A stretch of DNA of 64,000 nt from Phytophthora colocasiae (Eukaryota > Oomycota > Peronosporomycetes > Peronosporales > Peronosporaceae), in the NCBI GenBank assembly GCA_018806915.1, contig JAGKQI010000028.1, forward strand, positions 62,001 to 126,000, read 5' to 3'. A program made the position numbers and the translations under genes. The notes beneath the pieces were generated by a model. That model was given only the letters and a program-made list of their open reading frames with translations, was not told the DNA's origin and ran no database searches. Position 1 is the first letter of the stretch; each line of letters opens with the position of its first letter. Of the stretch, positions 49,670 to 61,900 are shown piece by piece.

Positions 49670-50692
49670 ATGGACGAGTGGGCGAACTCTGTGCTCGGGG
49701 AGTACGCTCGCTGGGAGCTATTGCCGGTTTACTTGGGAACGGTTCTAGTCTGGATTGTGACCACGCCCCTGAGGAACGTGTTCTGGACGTTTGGTGCTGA
49801 AGCGTGGAGAGTGACTCGTTTGAACGGTGGTATGTGGCTTGACTTCACGGCGCGATACCAGGAAGTGATGCGGAACCCTGCTTTGCGCCAGCTGAACGGT
49901 TTAGCCTACGGTTTTGCTCTGTGGAGCGCTCTCGTTGCTGTCCCTGTTCAAGTGTTGGAGCAGAACGCTCTCGAGTACGGTCGCTATGGACAAATGCACC
50001 GAAGTTGGTGGGTTGCGGGACAGATCACGTTCGGAGAGTACGGGCCCGACCTTTTGCTGGAAACTACTGAGTCAGCTAGACGCTATTACCAAGCCTGGAG
50101 GGAGGGAAGCGTGAACGCTTGGAGACGCGTGTACGCTGGCGTGCAAGGACTGTGCTGGATAACGCTTCTAATGCTTTCGATGGCTATACATCTGCCAATG
50201 ATGCTCTACGATCTACTGGAGTTTGTGCTGTGTGGAAGCACAGGTGTGGTCGTGGTGTTGGCTGTCCTGAATGTGCTGAACTACGGTGAGAGATGGACTT
50301 CTTGGGGGTATAATATCACCGGAGTCGTAGCCGTTGTCAGTCTAGTAACGCATGGATGGCGCCTGGGAGACCGTGGAGGTCGCCTGCGCAAGATTGCTCC
50401 CCGAGGAATCATTGAAGAAGCTTTGGACAGCGTGCAGAGGAACGCTGACGAGCGTTACCGTGCGGAGGAAGCTAGCCTGCAACGTCTGCGTGGGCCGGAA
50501 GTGATGCCCAAGGAAGAGGCGTCTAGTGAGGAGAGTGATCGCGAAGGAAATGAAGAGTCAGCCTCGTCAGAGGACGAGCCTGAAGAAGGACCTTCACCTG
50601 CCGCTAGCATTCCTGCTCGTCGCGCTTCGATGCCGGAACACTTCACGACGGCCGACGCCTACATGGTACGAATCGCTACGGGGCTTGGCTGA
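49670..50692 (+). CDS. element A sense accessory gene: multi-pass membrane protein in the env position
   Basis: The ATG at 49670 (MDEWANSVLGEYARW) gives 340 residues ending 52 bases before the 3' LTR. The frame is open further upstream but has no earlier ATG. Hydrophobic segments are seen at about 18-40 (LPVYLGTVLVWIVTTPL), 70-95 (LAYGFALWSALVAVPVQVL), 165-215 (two adjacent spans, CWITLLMLSMAIHLPMML and TGVVVVLAVLNVL) and 225-245 (NITGVVAVVSLVTHGW). The C-terminal tail of about 90 residues is hydrophilic and acidic (KEEASSEESDREGNEES). Neither a cleavable signal peptide nor a furin-like site is evident. I do not recognise a family. It sits where retroviral env genes sit, but a multi-span topology is unlike classic Env. 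Confidence 0.72.
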   Translation: MDEWANSVLGEYARWELLPVYLGTVLVWIVTTPLRNVFWTFGAEAWRVTRLNGGMWLDFTARYQEVMRNPALRQLNGLAYGFALWSALVAVPVQVLEQNALEYGRYGQMHRSWWVAGQITFGEYGPDLLLETTESARRYYQAWREGSVNAWRRVYAGVQGLCWITLLMLSMAIHLPMMLYDLLEFVLCGSTGVVVVLAVLNVLNYGERWTSWGYNITGVVAVVSLVTHGWRLGDRGGRLRKIAPRGIIEEALDSVQRNADERYRAEEASLQRLRGPEVMPKEEASSEESDREGNEESASSEDEPEEGPSPAASIPARRASMPEHFTTADAYMVRIATGLG

Positions 50693-50733
50693 CGAGTTCC
50701 AACGCCGTGTTCGCCGAGGACGGCGAACGTCTA

Positions 50734-50744
50734 GTCGGGGGGAA
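50734..50744 (+). promoter_or_regulatory. polypurine tract of element A
   Basis: GTCGGGGGGAA directly precedes the TG of the right LTR. Confidence 0.75.
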
Positions 50745-51283
50745 TGTCCCGTACCCGGGATTGCAGGACCCATTCCAGCGGTGGTGGACTCGAGCCAAGC
50801 TAGGATGAGGACCCAATCTAGGACCTGCAGGATGGCTACACCACCCAGAGGCTACACTCACGGTACCGTTCCTGTGGTACCGTATCACTAGGGTGATGTG
50901 CCCCTTGGAAAGATGGCGCTAGACGCTCGTGATCCGGAAGCGTGGAGGTCCGCAGAGCTACTCGGACCAATGGACGCCCCCGAAGGTGGGAAGATGATAC
51001 TCTCGTTGGGCGACAGGTGACTACTGCAAGGACGGATGGCAGGTCATAGGCCCCGGTGTGTGAAGTGGACGAGGCGTCCCTAGGGGCGTTGTGCTATCGC
51101 TCTCCCTATTTCTTTTAGTTGCGAATTTCCCTGGTCGAGAGAAGACAAGAACAAATTTACGTATTTTTTATATTACTAAAAGCGTTCTACTAGACTCTAC
51201 TTCGAGGAGCTCCGAGGCCCCACTCAGGACTGTACTCACCCAAACAGCCACAGGTACCGACCCAGCCGGGGAGGTGCGCGACA
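50745..51283 (+). repeat. 3' LTR of element A
   Basis: 539 bp, partner of 1545-2087, ending GGTGCGCGACA and followed by the second AAGT (51284-51287). Confidence 0.93.
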
Positions 51284-51287
51284 AAGT

Positions 51288-51438
51288 CGAACCCTTCATG
51301 CAAGTCAATTTTGCTGCAGCGCCTCGAAACCAACGTCTTGCTCGGACCGGCTATTTGATGGATAATCGCAGGGTACTGCAACCACTCGATCTAGCACGTA
51401 CACCTCCATCACCACCACTACGTCAGATCTTTTCATGA
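51288..51438 (+). pseudogene. host gene of unknown function, 3' part after element A
   Basis: The host frame continues here (EPFMQVNFAAAPRNQRLART) and ends ...PPLRQIFS with the TGA at 51436-51438. It follows the AAGT duplication in exact register with the exon ending at 1544. The C-terminal 20 residues are Pro-rich. Confidence 0.8.
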
Positions 51439-51665
51439 TCCGATGATGTTTCGCTAATGAAATCGTCGCATAACATGCGCTTTTCTTCCGATAGTTCATT
51501 CGAGAAGAAGTGATAATCCGAAAAGTTTTTTCTCGTCCCATCATAATACTAGTTTTATCAATAATTGTTATATTTCAGCATTAGGTCCTTGCATTACATG
51601 AGTAGCTGCCGACAGCGATTTCCAGACAATACCTCCGAGTGATTGTTTTCTTTCTCCTGAGCTAC
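51439..51665. other. intergenic region between two convergent host genes
   Basis: AT-rich compared with everything else in the window, with no open frame of note. It would carry the 3' ends of both host transcripts. Confidence 0.6.
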
Positions 51666-51914
51666 TTAACCGAAGCTCAAATCTCTCTCAGCTTTAGCAG
51701 GGCCGATGCCTCGCATACTCTTCTTCTGATGTAGCAAACAAATCGTCAAGTAAAAATGGAAAATATACAGAGGAGCTCCATACAGTTCGAGCCCGAATGA
51801 GACGTTGTGATAAGGTTCACGCTTTGGTAACTTGATCCGCTGCGACTCCGCTAGGATTTTCTGGTATTGGTACTCAATGACCCCCTTGGAAATACCCTCC
51901 TCCTCTATAGTTTT
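51666..51914 (-). pseudogene. 3' end of a second host gene, truncated by element D
   Basis: Reading the minus strand from 51914, an open frame runs through IEYQYQKILAESQRIKLPKR and EPYHNVSFGLELYGAP. It either stops at the TAA at 51668-51666 or, with a 43-nt intron (51768-51726, GTATAT...CATCAG), ends a little earlier in another frame at the TGA at 51679-51677. There is no start codon, because the rest has been replaced by element D. The composition is clearly protein-like. I do not recognise it. Confidence 0.55.
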
Positions 51915-52817
51915 GAAGAGTTCCGAGACTCCGTTGGACTTCTTCTATCGCCTGAACTCGGCCGCCGGAAAAGCTGAGGTGGACTTCAGAAAATCTTCCA
52001 GACGCCTGGAGAAACACGTTCTGAGGTATATCACCAAGCTGAAGGACGAGCGTCTGAAGATCGCGTTACAAGGCCGGAAGTTCAGGAGTATCTCGGACTT
52101 GGAATATGCTCTGCAACAGGACGAAGATGTCTGGCGAACTGCTGATCAGGATACTACGACCACCAGACATCGGGACTTCCGAGCGGACAATCTCCCACGC
52201 GGACAGTTTAAGCCGAAGCGCATGGGGAAGACTTACGTCGCCCGAGAAGCAGACCCGGATGCCTCTGACGATGTCGATGCGGATACCAGAACTCAAGAGA
52301 AGGATACCAGGGCTTCGTCGTCAGAACACGATCGCGAGATGTCTGGTGTACAATCTTCGTCTGGTGTACAATCTGCCTCTCAGGCGCCTGGTGGTGCTGA
52401 TTGGACTCAGACTCTGACAAACGAAGTTTATCGGGTCATGGATAACATGGGATGGCGACCGCCGCCCCAGTCTCCCCGAGGATCATCAGGTCAAGCCTTC
52501 CAGCAGACACGGCGGGATAACCCTGACTACTGGAACAAGTTCTGCGAGAAGTGTCGCCGCTCGGGTCATTCAGAAGAGAACTGCTGGAGAGACATTGTCT
52601 GTGACAGATGTCAGGAGAAAGGTCACCCGAGCAGGATGTGCCGAGTACCGCCGTGTGAGGTTTGCGGAAAGGTGCACTCGGGAGACCATGCGAAGACATC
52701 AAGACCCTGGAATCCCTCAAGAAACTAGCCCGTCAAGGTACACTGAAGGACCTGCCGGATCACCTACTGGAGAGACTCCTGGGTGACGAGGCTGACTCTG
52801 GGAAACAGTTAAACTAG
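51915..52817 (+). pseudogene. gag: element D gag, C-terminal fragment
   Basis: The fragment starts inside the capsid-like region and includes two zinc knuckles. One base is missing near 52680 (CACTCGGGAGACC against CACTCTGGGAGACC in B), so the third knuckle is lost and the frame ends at 52728. The equivalent of the normal stop is at 52815-52817, preceded by the slippery GTTAAAC (52808-52814). The outer stem of the frameshift hairpin has a G to A change (GCCAGGC). Confidence 0.88.
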
Positions 52818-52882
52818 CAAGCCCGTCGGATGGGGATCCGAAACGCGCCAGGCAAGGCACACCCCCAGAGTTATGTGTTCTA

Positions 52883-55800
52883 GTGTACGTAGGACCGGAG
52901 CTGAAAACGACCCTACCTAAAAATCAACATTGCATGACCGCTTTAGCTCAAGAATCAGCCATGTCTTCAGAAATTCCGCGTCTGAGAGACAGTTCATCGG
53001 ACTTTCCGAGGGACTGTTCACCGGACTTTACGAGAGACAATGAACCGCCTCCGGACGACACAATCCAGTTTCGTCTGAAAGACGGGGAATGTTATGGCTG
53101 GTGGGAGGATCACTACCCTGATCCTGCAAAGCGTGATGTGGTTATGGTGCATGGCGCTGTCAATGATCATCGGACCAAGATTCTCCTGGACACCGGTGCG
53201 ACTATCAACATCCTGAGTTACGACTTTGCGCGTAAGCTCGGACTCAGGCTTAAGTCTCACAAACAACTGGGATGGGAGGAGTTCCGACGTACATTGGTGC
53301 CAGTGCTGAAATCAAGCTGACTCTCGGACCGAGAGTGGTTTACATTGTTGATGTCTGGGTTGCAAATATCGGCGAAGGTATAAACGTGCTATTGGGAATG
53401 GGATTCATGTTCGCTGCTGGTCTGAGGATCAGCGTCCGTGAGGGACTGGTATCTATGCCAGACGAAGTTGTGGTGATGATGTGCAGCTGGGAGCCCGGTG
53501 ATCATATCGGCAGGAACAGGTCCATCAGACCAAGTGAAGCTGTACTTCTGAGACCTGGTGAAGAATTTGTTGTTCGCATTGATTATGGTCCGACGAACCC
53601 ACAACGAGAAGTCGTGTGGGCGGGACGTGGAGATCGTTGGGTGACTCAACTGATTTATGCAGCCCGGTCATGGCCTGTGGCGGTGCGCGTGGTGAACATC
53701 TCTGACAAGAATACTTGGGTGAATGAATTTTCCGATGTTGCAAGGATTGTGGAGTATGGATTTTTCCCACGACATGGTCGCTTTGTACGGCCAGGCTCTG
53801 CGGCCTATCGTGACTGGGAAGTTTTGATCCTGGAGAACACTCCGTCACCGGAAACGAGGAGACGTCTGAAGGCCGAAGCTGACTTGGAGGATCTGATGCC
53901 TCAACCTCCGTGTGTGGATCACCCGGTATACCCGTGGCCCACTAAGATCTTACAGCGCCCAAGGCTGGACAATGCTCGAGTACAGTTTGTGAGGCCTACT
54001 TCGGTCCCACGAACAAAACGAGTTCGTTTCGCTTTGGATGCGGCTACGCAGACAGATGACTGGGTGGGTGCCGGAGAAGAGGAGACCCGACACACCGCTG
54101 TGTACACCGGGGATCTGGAATCGTCATCAGGGAAAACGACTCCAAAAGGCTCCGGAACCACGTCTGGAATTTCGAGTAACGCTATCGAGGATGAAGTCAC
54201 CCTGAGCGTTTCTGGTGAACTGTCCATGGGAGTTGAGGATCCGACAGACTGTTCATGGGACATCCCAATCCAGAGTATGCCAGGCACCCCTGTGGAAAAG
54301 CTCCGAGCCGAGTACGAGCGGTGCATGCGAGTCACGAATGAGGAATTGGATCTGGAACCCGGTGTCTACATACGGGAAGGAACAGAGCTACTCTCTCAAT
54401 TACGTGACCAACTGGTTATGCTACCTGAATTGGAAGATCTGACTGCCGAATGCGATATCGACAAGGCTGACGTCGGAGTACCCGGGAAAACAACGCCGGA
54501 AATGGAGCAGAAACTCAGGGATATCTTAAAGTATCACCGGAAAATCTTTCTGGGAGACGGCAACGCCGCACCTGCCCCGGCAAGGGGCGTGGTCTGTGAT
54601 TTGGACGTGGGAGACGCTAAACCTGTTGCCCAACGTCCGAGGTCCGTTGCCCCTCACCTGATGATCAAGGTGTACGAACTTCTGAAGAAGCTCCTGGAGA
54701 CCGGACTCATCGAGTACTCGACTTCGCCTTGGGCATCACCAATTGTGATTGTCCTCAAGAAGAATGGCGTGGACATACGCATGTGCATCGATTACCGAGT
54801 GGTGAATGGTTTTATCCAGTTGTCGCGTTATCCGTTGCCCCTGATAGACGATCTGTTGATTGGTTTTGAGGCGGCATTGTGGTTTATGAGTCTGGATATG
54901 GCAAGTGGTTTTTGGGCCATCCGAATGACGGAGCGTGCAAGGCTGATCTCAGCGTTCATCTGCCCATTTGGACACTTCCAGTGGGTAAGAATGCCCTTCG
55001 GTCTGAAGAACGCGCCTCTGGTATACCAGGCGATGTTGGATAACTGTTTGTGGGGATTTGTGCGATTGTCACCTGAAGAGGAAGCCGAGGTCGACTCCGA
55101 CGTTCTGGAATTCCTGAAGTTGGAGCCTCAGAACTCTGATGAACATGGTCTGATGTCTGGTGAACAACTTCAGAACTCTGATGAACATATGTCAGAGGTT
55201 CCGGTGCTCACCGACCAAATGACTGTCTTTCAGAGGAACATCCCAGTCCCGTCCTTCATGGGACCAGTACTCGGTCGAAGTTCCTACATTGACGACATTG
55301 CTCATGGGGCGCCCACCTGGGATCAACTCTGTGAAGACCTAAACTCCTTACTTTTCAGACTCAGATATTGGAACATTTCTGTGAGCCTGCCCAAGAGCGA
55401 GTTTGGGAAGCTGACGATTCCTTATCTGTCACTTGAGATCAGTGCTGAAGGACTGAGAGCCACGCCGAAGATCGTCAAGGGAGTGGAAGAATTGCCGTTC
55501 CCGTCGACACTCAAGGGAGTACAGAGTTTCATGGGAAGTCTGAATTACTACAACAAGTTTATCGAAGATTTACCGGTGATCGCTGCTGTGCTCTACGAGT
55601 TGTCCGATGAACAGATTCGCGCTGGTCGAGATTTGGCTCGAGCGAAAGAAGCCTTTGAGATCCTGAAGCGCAAGATTGTCTCGACACCGCTCCTCAGACA
55701 CCCAGATCGCACCAGACCTTTCGTTATTATACCTCATGCGAACCCGTGGGCTGCTTCAGCCGTCTTGGGACAGGAGTATGATGGAGTGATACACCCCGTA

Positions 55801-58532
55801 CGGTTCACTGGACGTGTGCTGAATGAGGCAGAACTCCGGTATCACATCGCGGAGAAGGAGGTCATCGCGATTCTCAGGGTTCTGGAGAACTTTCGAGCTC
55901 TGGTAAACACGAGTCCCGTGATCACGGTGTACACCAGACATTCGGTGTTGAAATGGCTCCTGACATCCAGTTCGACTGATGGTCGGAACGTGAAGTGGGG
56001 ACTGAAGCTGTCACATTGGAACTTGGAGATTCGCAGGATCCAGCGAGATGAAGACGGTCTCCCAGCTATTCTTGGAGCGGGCATCACACCCCGTGAACAC
56101 CTCGATGAGGTCTCTGAAAACCTCATCCCCGTCAAGGGGCGAGTCAAACCTCCAGCGCCCATTAGCGTGGAGATGCTAGAGGCTGACTACCGAGGTTGTG
56201 TTCTGAGTTTTGATGGTGCCGCCAAGACGTCCACTCCCCTGGGAAGCTGCGGATGTGTGCTCTGGGAGCTCCCGGGGTGGAACATCCTGGAAGCCCAAGG
56301 GTTTGCTCTGAAAGATGTCACAGTGAATGACTCAGAATACTGTGGTTTGATCAATGGATTGAAGTTGGCTTTGGAACGTGGTATCCGAGACTTGGTGGTT
56401 GTCGGAGACTCCCGTATCGCTATTCAGCAAGCTCAAGGACTGATCAATTGCAATCAGCCGAATCTGCAACGAAAATTAGCCGAGTTTGAGTCTCTGAAGG
56501 TCAAGTTCCAATCTCTGAAGTTAGTGCACGTGAAGCGTGAGTTCAATCAAGCAGCGGACTATTTGACGTCCACGACTCTTGCACTTGGTGAGTCCTGGCA
56601 AGTTCAGGACCCTGACGAACTGACTCATCTGAAATTGGTGTCCAAGATCCCAGAGAAGCTGATGAGGCCTCCCGAAGTGATGTCTTCTGAAGCTCCGGAC
56701 GATGTTCACCAGACCTCTGGTGAACACGATTGTACACCGGAGATCGATGTCCCAGGGCCAGAGTCTGCACCCCTGCCTCATGCTGCCAAGGTGCTTGCTG
56801 CCATCACTCGTGCACGCAATCATGAAGAAGCAAATCCACCAGATGACGTGGAGGCTCGTGAACCCATGGGCCCACTGGAGTTCCAGGAAGAACGTTGGCG
56901 GAGGATCAAAGTTCACCAGACTCCAGATGTTCACCTGGCAGAACTCATCAAGTTCCTTAAGGGTGACTTGGGAGATTTACCACGACCCCGAGTAAGGAAG
57001 CTTGCCAGGATCGCCGACGATTTCATCTTGGATTCCAGAGACGTTTTGTACCGCCTCAGCCGTGCCACCAGAGAACGTCCGAGGGACATGGTTGATGAAC
57101 TCAGACTTGTGGTTCCCAGAGACTTGCATGCCGATATGCTGCACTATGCTCATGGGGATTACCAGGGTGCTCACCAGGGAATCAAACGTACGTTCGAGAA
57201 GCTGAGCTCCGAGTTCTACTGGATTGGTATGTACGCTGATGTGGAAAGGTTCGTTAAGGAGTGTATGGATTGTGCTAGTGGCAAGGGGCGTCCCCCGAAT
57301 CGACCGTCGCCCGGCAACATCGAGCCCAGTCGACCTTTTGAAGTGGTGTCCATGGATTTCGTGACGCACATGCCAAAGTCTGCCAGAGGCAACACGTTCC
57401 TGTTGTTGTTCCAAGACATGTTCTCAGGCTATGTGATGTGCAAGCCTATGAGTATAACTACGGCTCAAGATGTCGCTGAGGCCTACGAGGAACGTGTCTT
57501 TCGGAACTTCGGAGCTAGTTCCTGATACGCCATGATCAAGATCCTCGGTTAATGAGTGAAGTGTTTAGGTGTTTCCGGGACCTCCTGGGAAGCAGACAGC
57601 GAGCGACTCTGGCGTACCGTCCCCAGGCGAACGGCCAGCAAGAGCGGTCTGTTCAGACAGTCGTGCGCGCCATCAAGGCCTACATTGCCGAAGCTGATCA
57701 GAGCGATTGGGACGACCACGCCGAACGCCTGATGTTCGCATTGAACACTTCCTTTGACGCGACCCGTCTGGAAACACCTTTCTTTCTGGTGCACGGATGG
57801 GATGCTCATGGGACTGTGTCCGCGATGCTTGGTCCAAAGCCTTCTGGTGTACAAGAGCACACTGCTTATGAGTGGCGTCGGAAGATGCAACGAGATTACA
57901 GCTACGCTCAAGCATGCGCTGAAGAACTTCAGAAGGAAGCCAAGCGGGAGGGTTCTGAGGAACAGACCCGAAAGTGGGAGGAACTGTCGGAACGTCTGAA
58001 GTCCGGATTTGCTGTCGGTGATGCCGTGTGGTTATACATCCCCAAGGTACAAACGGGGTTGAGTCGGAAACTCGCACACATGTGGCATGGTCCTTTCCGG
58101 ATTGAGGAGATGTTGGATGATTTTCGTGTGAAACTGAAGGTCGAGGACACCGGGTATCGGGTGAACCCTTGGGTTCATATAAGTCGCCTGAAACCGAGAG
58201 CCTTGTTTCCCAGAAGACCGACCGTGGAACTCGATGTCCATGAGGATGATGACTTCGATGCAGCGCTGTTACCAGAAGACAGTTGGGAGCCCGACACCGA
58301 GAATGACGAATACGAAGTGGAAAAGATACTAGACACTCGGTGGAGCAAGCGTACCAGAACCTCCAAGAGACTTCGCGAATATCTGGTCAAGTGGAAGGGG
58401 TATGACGAGACAGAGTGGCTACCCTTGTCAAAGCTGAACTGTGGCGCTTTGCTATATGAGTTCAATCAGAGCGCACGAGCGCGAGCTCGTTTCCAAGCAA
58501 TGCAAGCTGGGGACGATCACCCCAGAGTTTAA
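52883..58532 (+). pseudogene. pol: element D pol, two frameshifts
   Basis: Relative to B, a 10-base deletion near 53265 removes part of the protease after the D-T-G motif. A lost C in a C-run near 57520 shifts the frame inside the integrase core, between the second Asp region and the preceding strand. The three open pieces (to 53320, 53272-57525, 57552-58532) together cover protease to chromodomain. RT (YIDD near 55287) and both RNases H are present, with the first again lacking its aspartates. Confidence 0.9.
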
Positions 58533-58917
58533 ATTCTGAAACCTATTCTGAAAACTCCTGTGAACAGTGATGTTCACCAGACGATGTATTTCAGAGATGA
58601 GGTTTCTGAGAGACATGTCTTTCGGAAATGTGATTTCGGGGATACGTGACTCCCGGAGATGGTGATTGTTATGTGAATTTTGTATGGAGATGATTTTGTC
58701 GTTGTGTGTGTATGATGGAATTTTACGAGTGGATTATGATGATGCTATGAGAAGAAGAGTACTGAACGACATATGAGGATGTTGAAGGAGAAAGTCGCCG
58801 GGGAACTATATTGGGAATTGTTACTACGCTACGATATGCAGACGACTAAGTTATTCTGGAAGAAAAAGTGTAAATCCCCGGAAATGTCGTGAAGAGTACA
58901 CCAGACTTCTGGCGTAC
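58533..58917. other. spacer between the convergent pol and antisense genes of element D
   Basis: Nearly identical to 23076-23460 of element B. No gene is visible. Confidence 0.5.
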
Positions 58918-61900
58918 TTACGTCAGAGAGACAGGATTTTCGGCGCGTTCAGCGGGCGTCAGAGCTTGTTTCCGGAGATCGGATGGCACGAATTCCATCC
59001 AGTCCTTGTCGGAAGACGCTGTGGCCCACTGCGTGCGCGCCGGTTCCGCTGAGTCGATAGCTTCGAGTTGCTTGCGCAAGCTCAGGCACTTGGGACCTCC
59101 GATGTCACGTGCACGTGGGTCCTGCCAGATCCATGGGCAATACTTGTCCGGGACCTTCCAGATGCCAGGCTCGAACATGAGCGTCTCCGGTCCTTGTGCT
59201 TCAGAATCTTGGATACTGTCCCTTGATATTGGCGCAGTAAAGATGCACGTCGGAGCCCACGTTCCTTGTGCTGTTCACCGGACAGCAGGTCCTCATCGGG
59301 ATCCATTATCACCCAGTGAGTGCGTTCCCACAGCGCTTGGGCGTGCTTGTTCATGAGAGACGCGAGCTCTTCGATGTCCGCCTGAACCAAGGGACAGAGG
59401 TCTTCCCGCCGGTGAAAATACAGCTCAGTCCGGCGGTTCTGGTACATGACCTCCCAGGGAGCTGGCACTTCATCCAGCAGAGCTTGGTATTTCTTGGAAT
59501 TCCAGCGTCTCTTCAAACGTGCCAGACTGTGTCTGTGGGGCTCGAAGTCTGGGAACCCGGGAGTCTGCCCGATGGCCGTCTTGGTGTCACTGGTCGGCTG
59601 GACCGGGATACCATAATACAGCCACGACGAACAATGTGTGTCCGGAGCCTCGATCGTTAACAACTCCTTTGGTGTCAACGACTTGTACGACTTGGACACC
59701 AGACTCGACTTCCGGAGTTTACCAGAAGGCCACTTGCCCGAAGAACTCTTAGGCGACTTGGAGTCTTGAGACTTCTTGTCCTTGGAGCTCGACTTGGGCG
59801 AACCACCGGGCTTCTTGCTCTTGGGACTTGACGTGGAAGTGCCACCGGACTTCTGACTGCCTGACTTGGATCGGGATGTCTCGTGTACACTACCCCGCTT
59901 GGATTTCTTGGTAGGGATTATCGGACCCGAGTCGTCTGAATCGCTGGACTCGTAGTCTCGCGGACGCTTGTTACCGGCATGCGAATGACCGTCAGACTCG
60001 CCGTCGTCAGAGTCATCGCTGTTGCCACTTGACTTTTCGTCGTCAGACTCACTGTCGCTGGATGCAGATTCTTGTTCACCAGACTCCTTGGTCATCCTCT
60101 GTGGACTCAGGCTCACTGATGGGATACGGGACGTGAGCATCCAGTGCCTCCCAGACCGGTGGCTCCACATCGTTCTTCTGAAGACGGCGCAGTTCCTCCT
60201 CAGCCATCTTGTAATATGTCTCCGGGACGTACGAGGTCCACGGGGTCTGATTTAGCTTGCGCCAGTACATCATGCTCACCAGCATTTGTACCAAGGGGCG
60301 CCCCGTGAACAGGCTGTGGGCGGGCTTGTCCGTGCGAAGCCACTTCATCGCAGTCTCATAAGCGATGCCAGCGAGCAGAGCCAAGCGTAAGTCCGGACGA
60401 ACTTCTTCCCAGACGACTCCAGGTGGTAACGTAGTATGAACTGCGTCCTTGGACACCGGAGACTTGGCGTTCGCCGGACGCACCGAATCGATACCAGGCG
60501 TGTAGTTCTTGGGGCGGTCCTGAGGAACACGAACCCGATGTTTCCCAGAAGGTCTGGTAGGCTTGGGTGGCGGAGAACCGGAAGATTTGGTTGACCTGGT
60601 GGGCGACCCAGACTTGTTCACCGGGCGAGTGCCTGACTTCTCGGAGCTGCCAGCATGCTCATCGGAGACCGTCACACCACTGCCAGCACCCGTCAGATCC
60701 AGCACTTTGGTCGATTTCTTGGCCGCTGCTGCTTGGTCGGACCGATGTTTAGCCAGACGCTGGGAGAAGTCAGGGATTTCCGCCTTACGCTGATCCATCG
60801 CAGTCACGTTGATGATGGTGTCTCAGTCTCCCGGCGGCGCCTTGCCCTCTTGGAAGGTCACCAGAAGCTCCCGAAGACGCACCCAACTGCCGTTCAACTC
60901 CCCGTGTTCAAACAGGTACTCCAGAAAACCCCAGGAGTCTGTGGCTGTGGTCGTGGGGCGAGCCTTCAGCAACCGGACCTCCGCTTGAGAGTCCTCCAGG
61001 CGTTCTTCCAAGGCCGATTTCTCGGATTCCAGGGCGTCTATCTGATCCTGATAGTGCGACGCGAGACTCTTGGACTCCGCAGTCACACGATCCTCGACCT
61101 CATTGGCAGTACGCCGGGCGTCCAGCACTTCATGACGCCAATACTGGCAGTTGAAGACCCACTGACGCTTGAGGTCTTCAGACTCGTTCTGTATGGTAGC
61201 CATGTCCACCAGAGATGTGTTGCCCTGGGACTCAACTTGAAGCCGAAGCCGACGGTGAGCGCCGGCCATCTGCTTCAGATACCCAGACGTCTTGTACACC
61301 CGCTCGGCAAGACGCTGATGAGGGAGGTGCAGTAGAATTGAAGCCAACTCCCGATGGACATCGACAGACCCCATGTGCGCTTCAAGGTTCTGGCGGTCAC
61401 GGCTATCCACGTGAGGAACGAGCATCTGACTTCCAGTGAAGTCAGGGATAACACGCTCAAGTTCCGAGATGTCCGCCGACGTGAACTCTTCGAGGCCCAC
61501 CAGGACACCGGGCCCACCATATATGTTCGCGATGTGGTTGCCCACACGGAAGTCCTCGGCGAGCGCCGGAACGCCAACCAAGAATGGTTGCCCCTCAGGT
61601 CGTGGCTCAGGATCCACCCAGTTGGAGGGGACGTCAGACTTCTCTTCGTCCAACGGTTGTTGTCCGGGCCCAAACAGATCGTCCATCTCGGTGGTAGAGA
61701 GGATATGTGGCCCTCTGAGGAACGGAACTGCGACGCCAGAAGAAGGACTCGCAGGAGTAGAAGCCGTAGACGTGCCAGGCACGATTGCGCTATTATCGCT
61801 GTCAGCAGCATCGACGCCCTGCTTCGGAGCGGCGGACGCGCTCGACTGTGAGGCTGGGGCGCTTAAGCTGCCACCAGGTGATGCGGGAGCACCGTCACCA

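Larger units (their letters stand above)
1545..51283 (+). mobile_element. element A: Ty3/gypsy-type LTR retrotransposon, interrupted by elements B and C
   Basis: The element is bounded by 543- and 539-bp LTRs in direct orientation (TGTCCCG...GCGCGACA) and the duplication AAGT. Without the nested insertion it is about 14.5 kb. The order on the plus strand is LTR, PBS, gag, a UGA stop, pol (protease, RT, RNase H), integrase with a weak chromodomain, then an antisense gene, a sense membrane-protein gene, PPT and LTR. RT before RNase H before integrase places it in Ty3/gypsy. Visible damage includes frameshifts near 4180, 10060, 11030 and 46795, a stop at 48580-48582, and element B inside integrase. 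It cannot be autonomous as it stands. Confidence 0.93.

Noticed and set aside
49670..50692. Calling the membrane protein an Env glycoprotein
   Set aside because: Position alone suggests it. The multi-span topology, missing signal peptide and absence of a cleavage site do not support the name.
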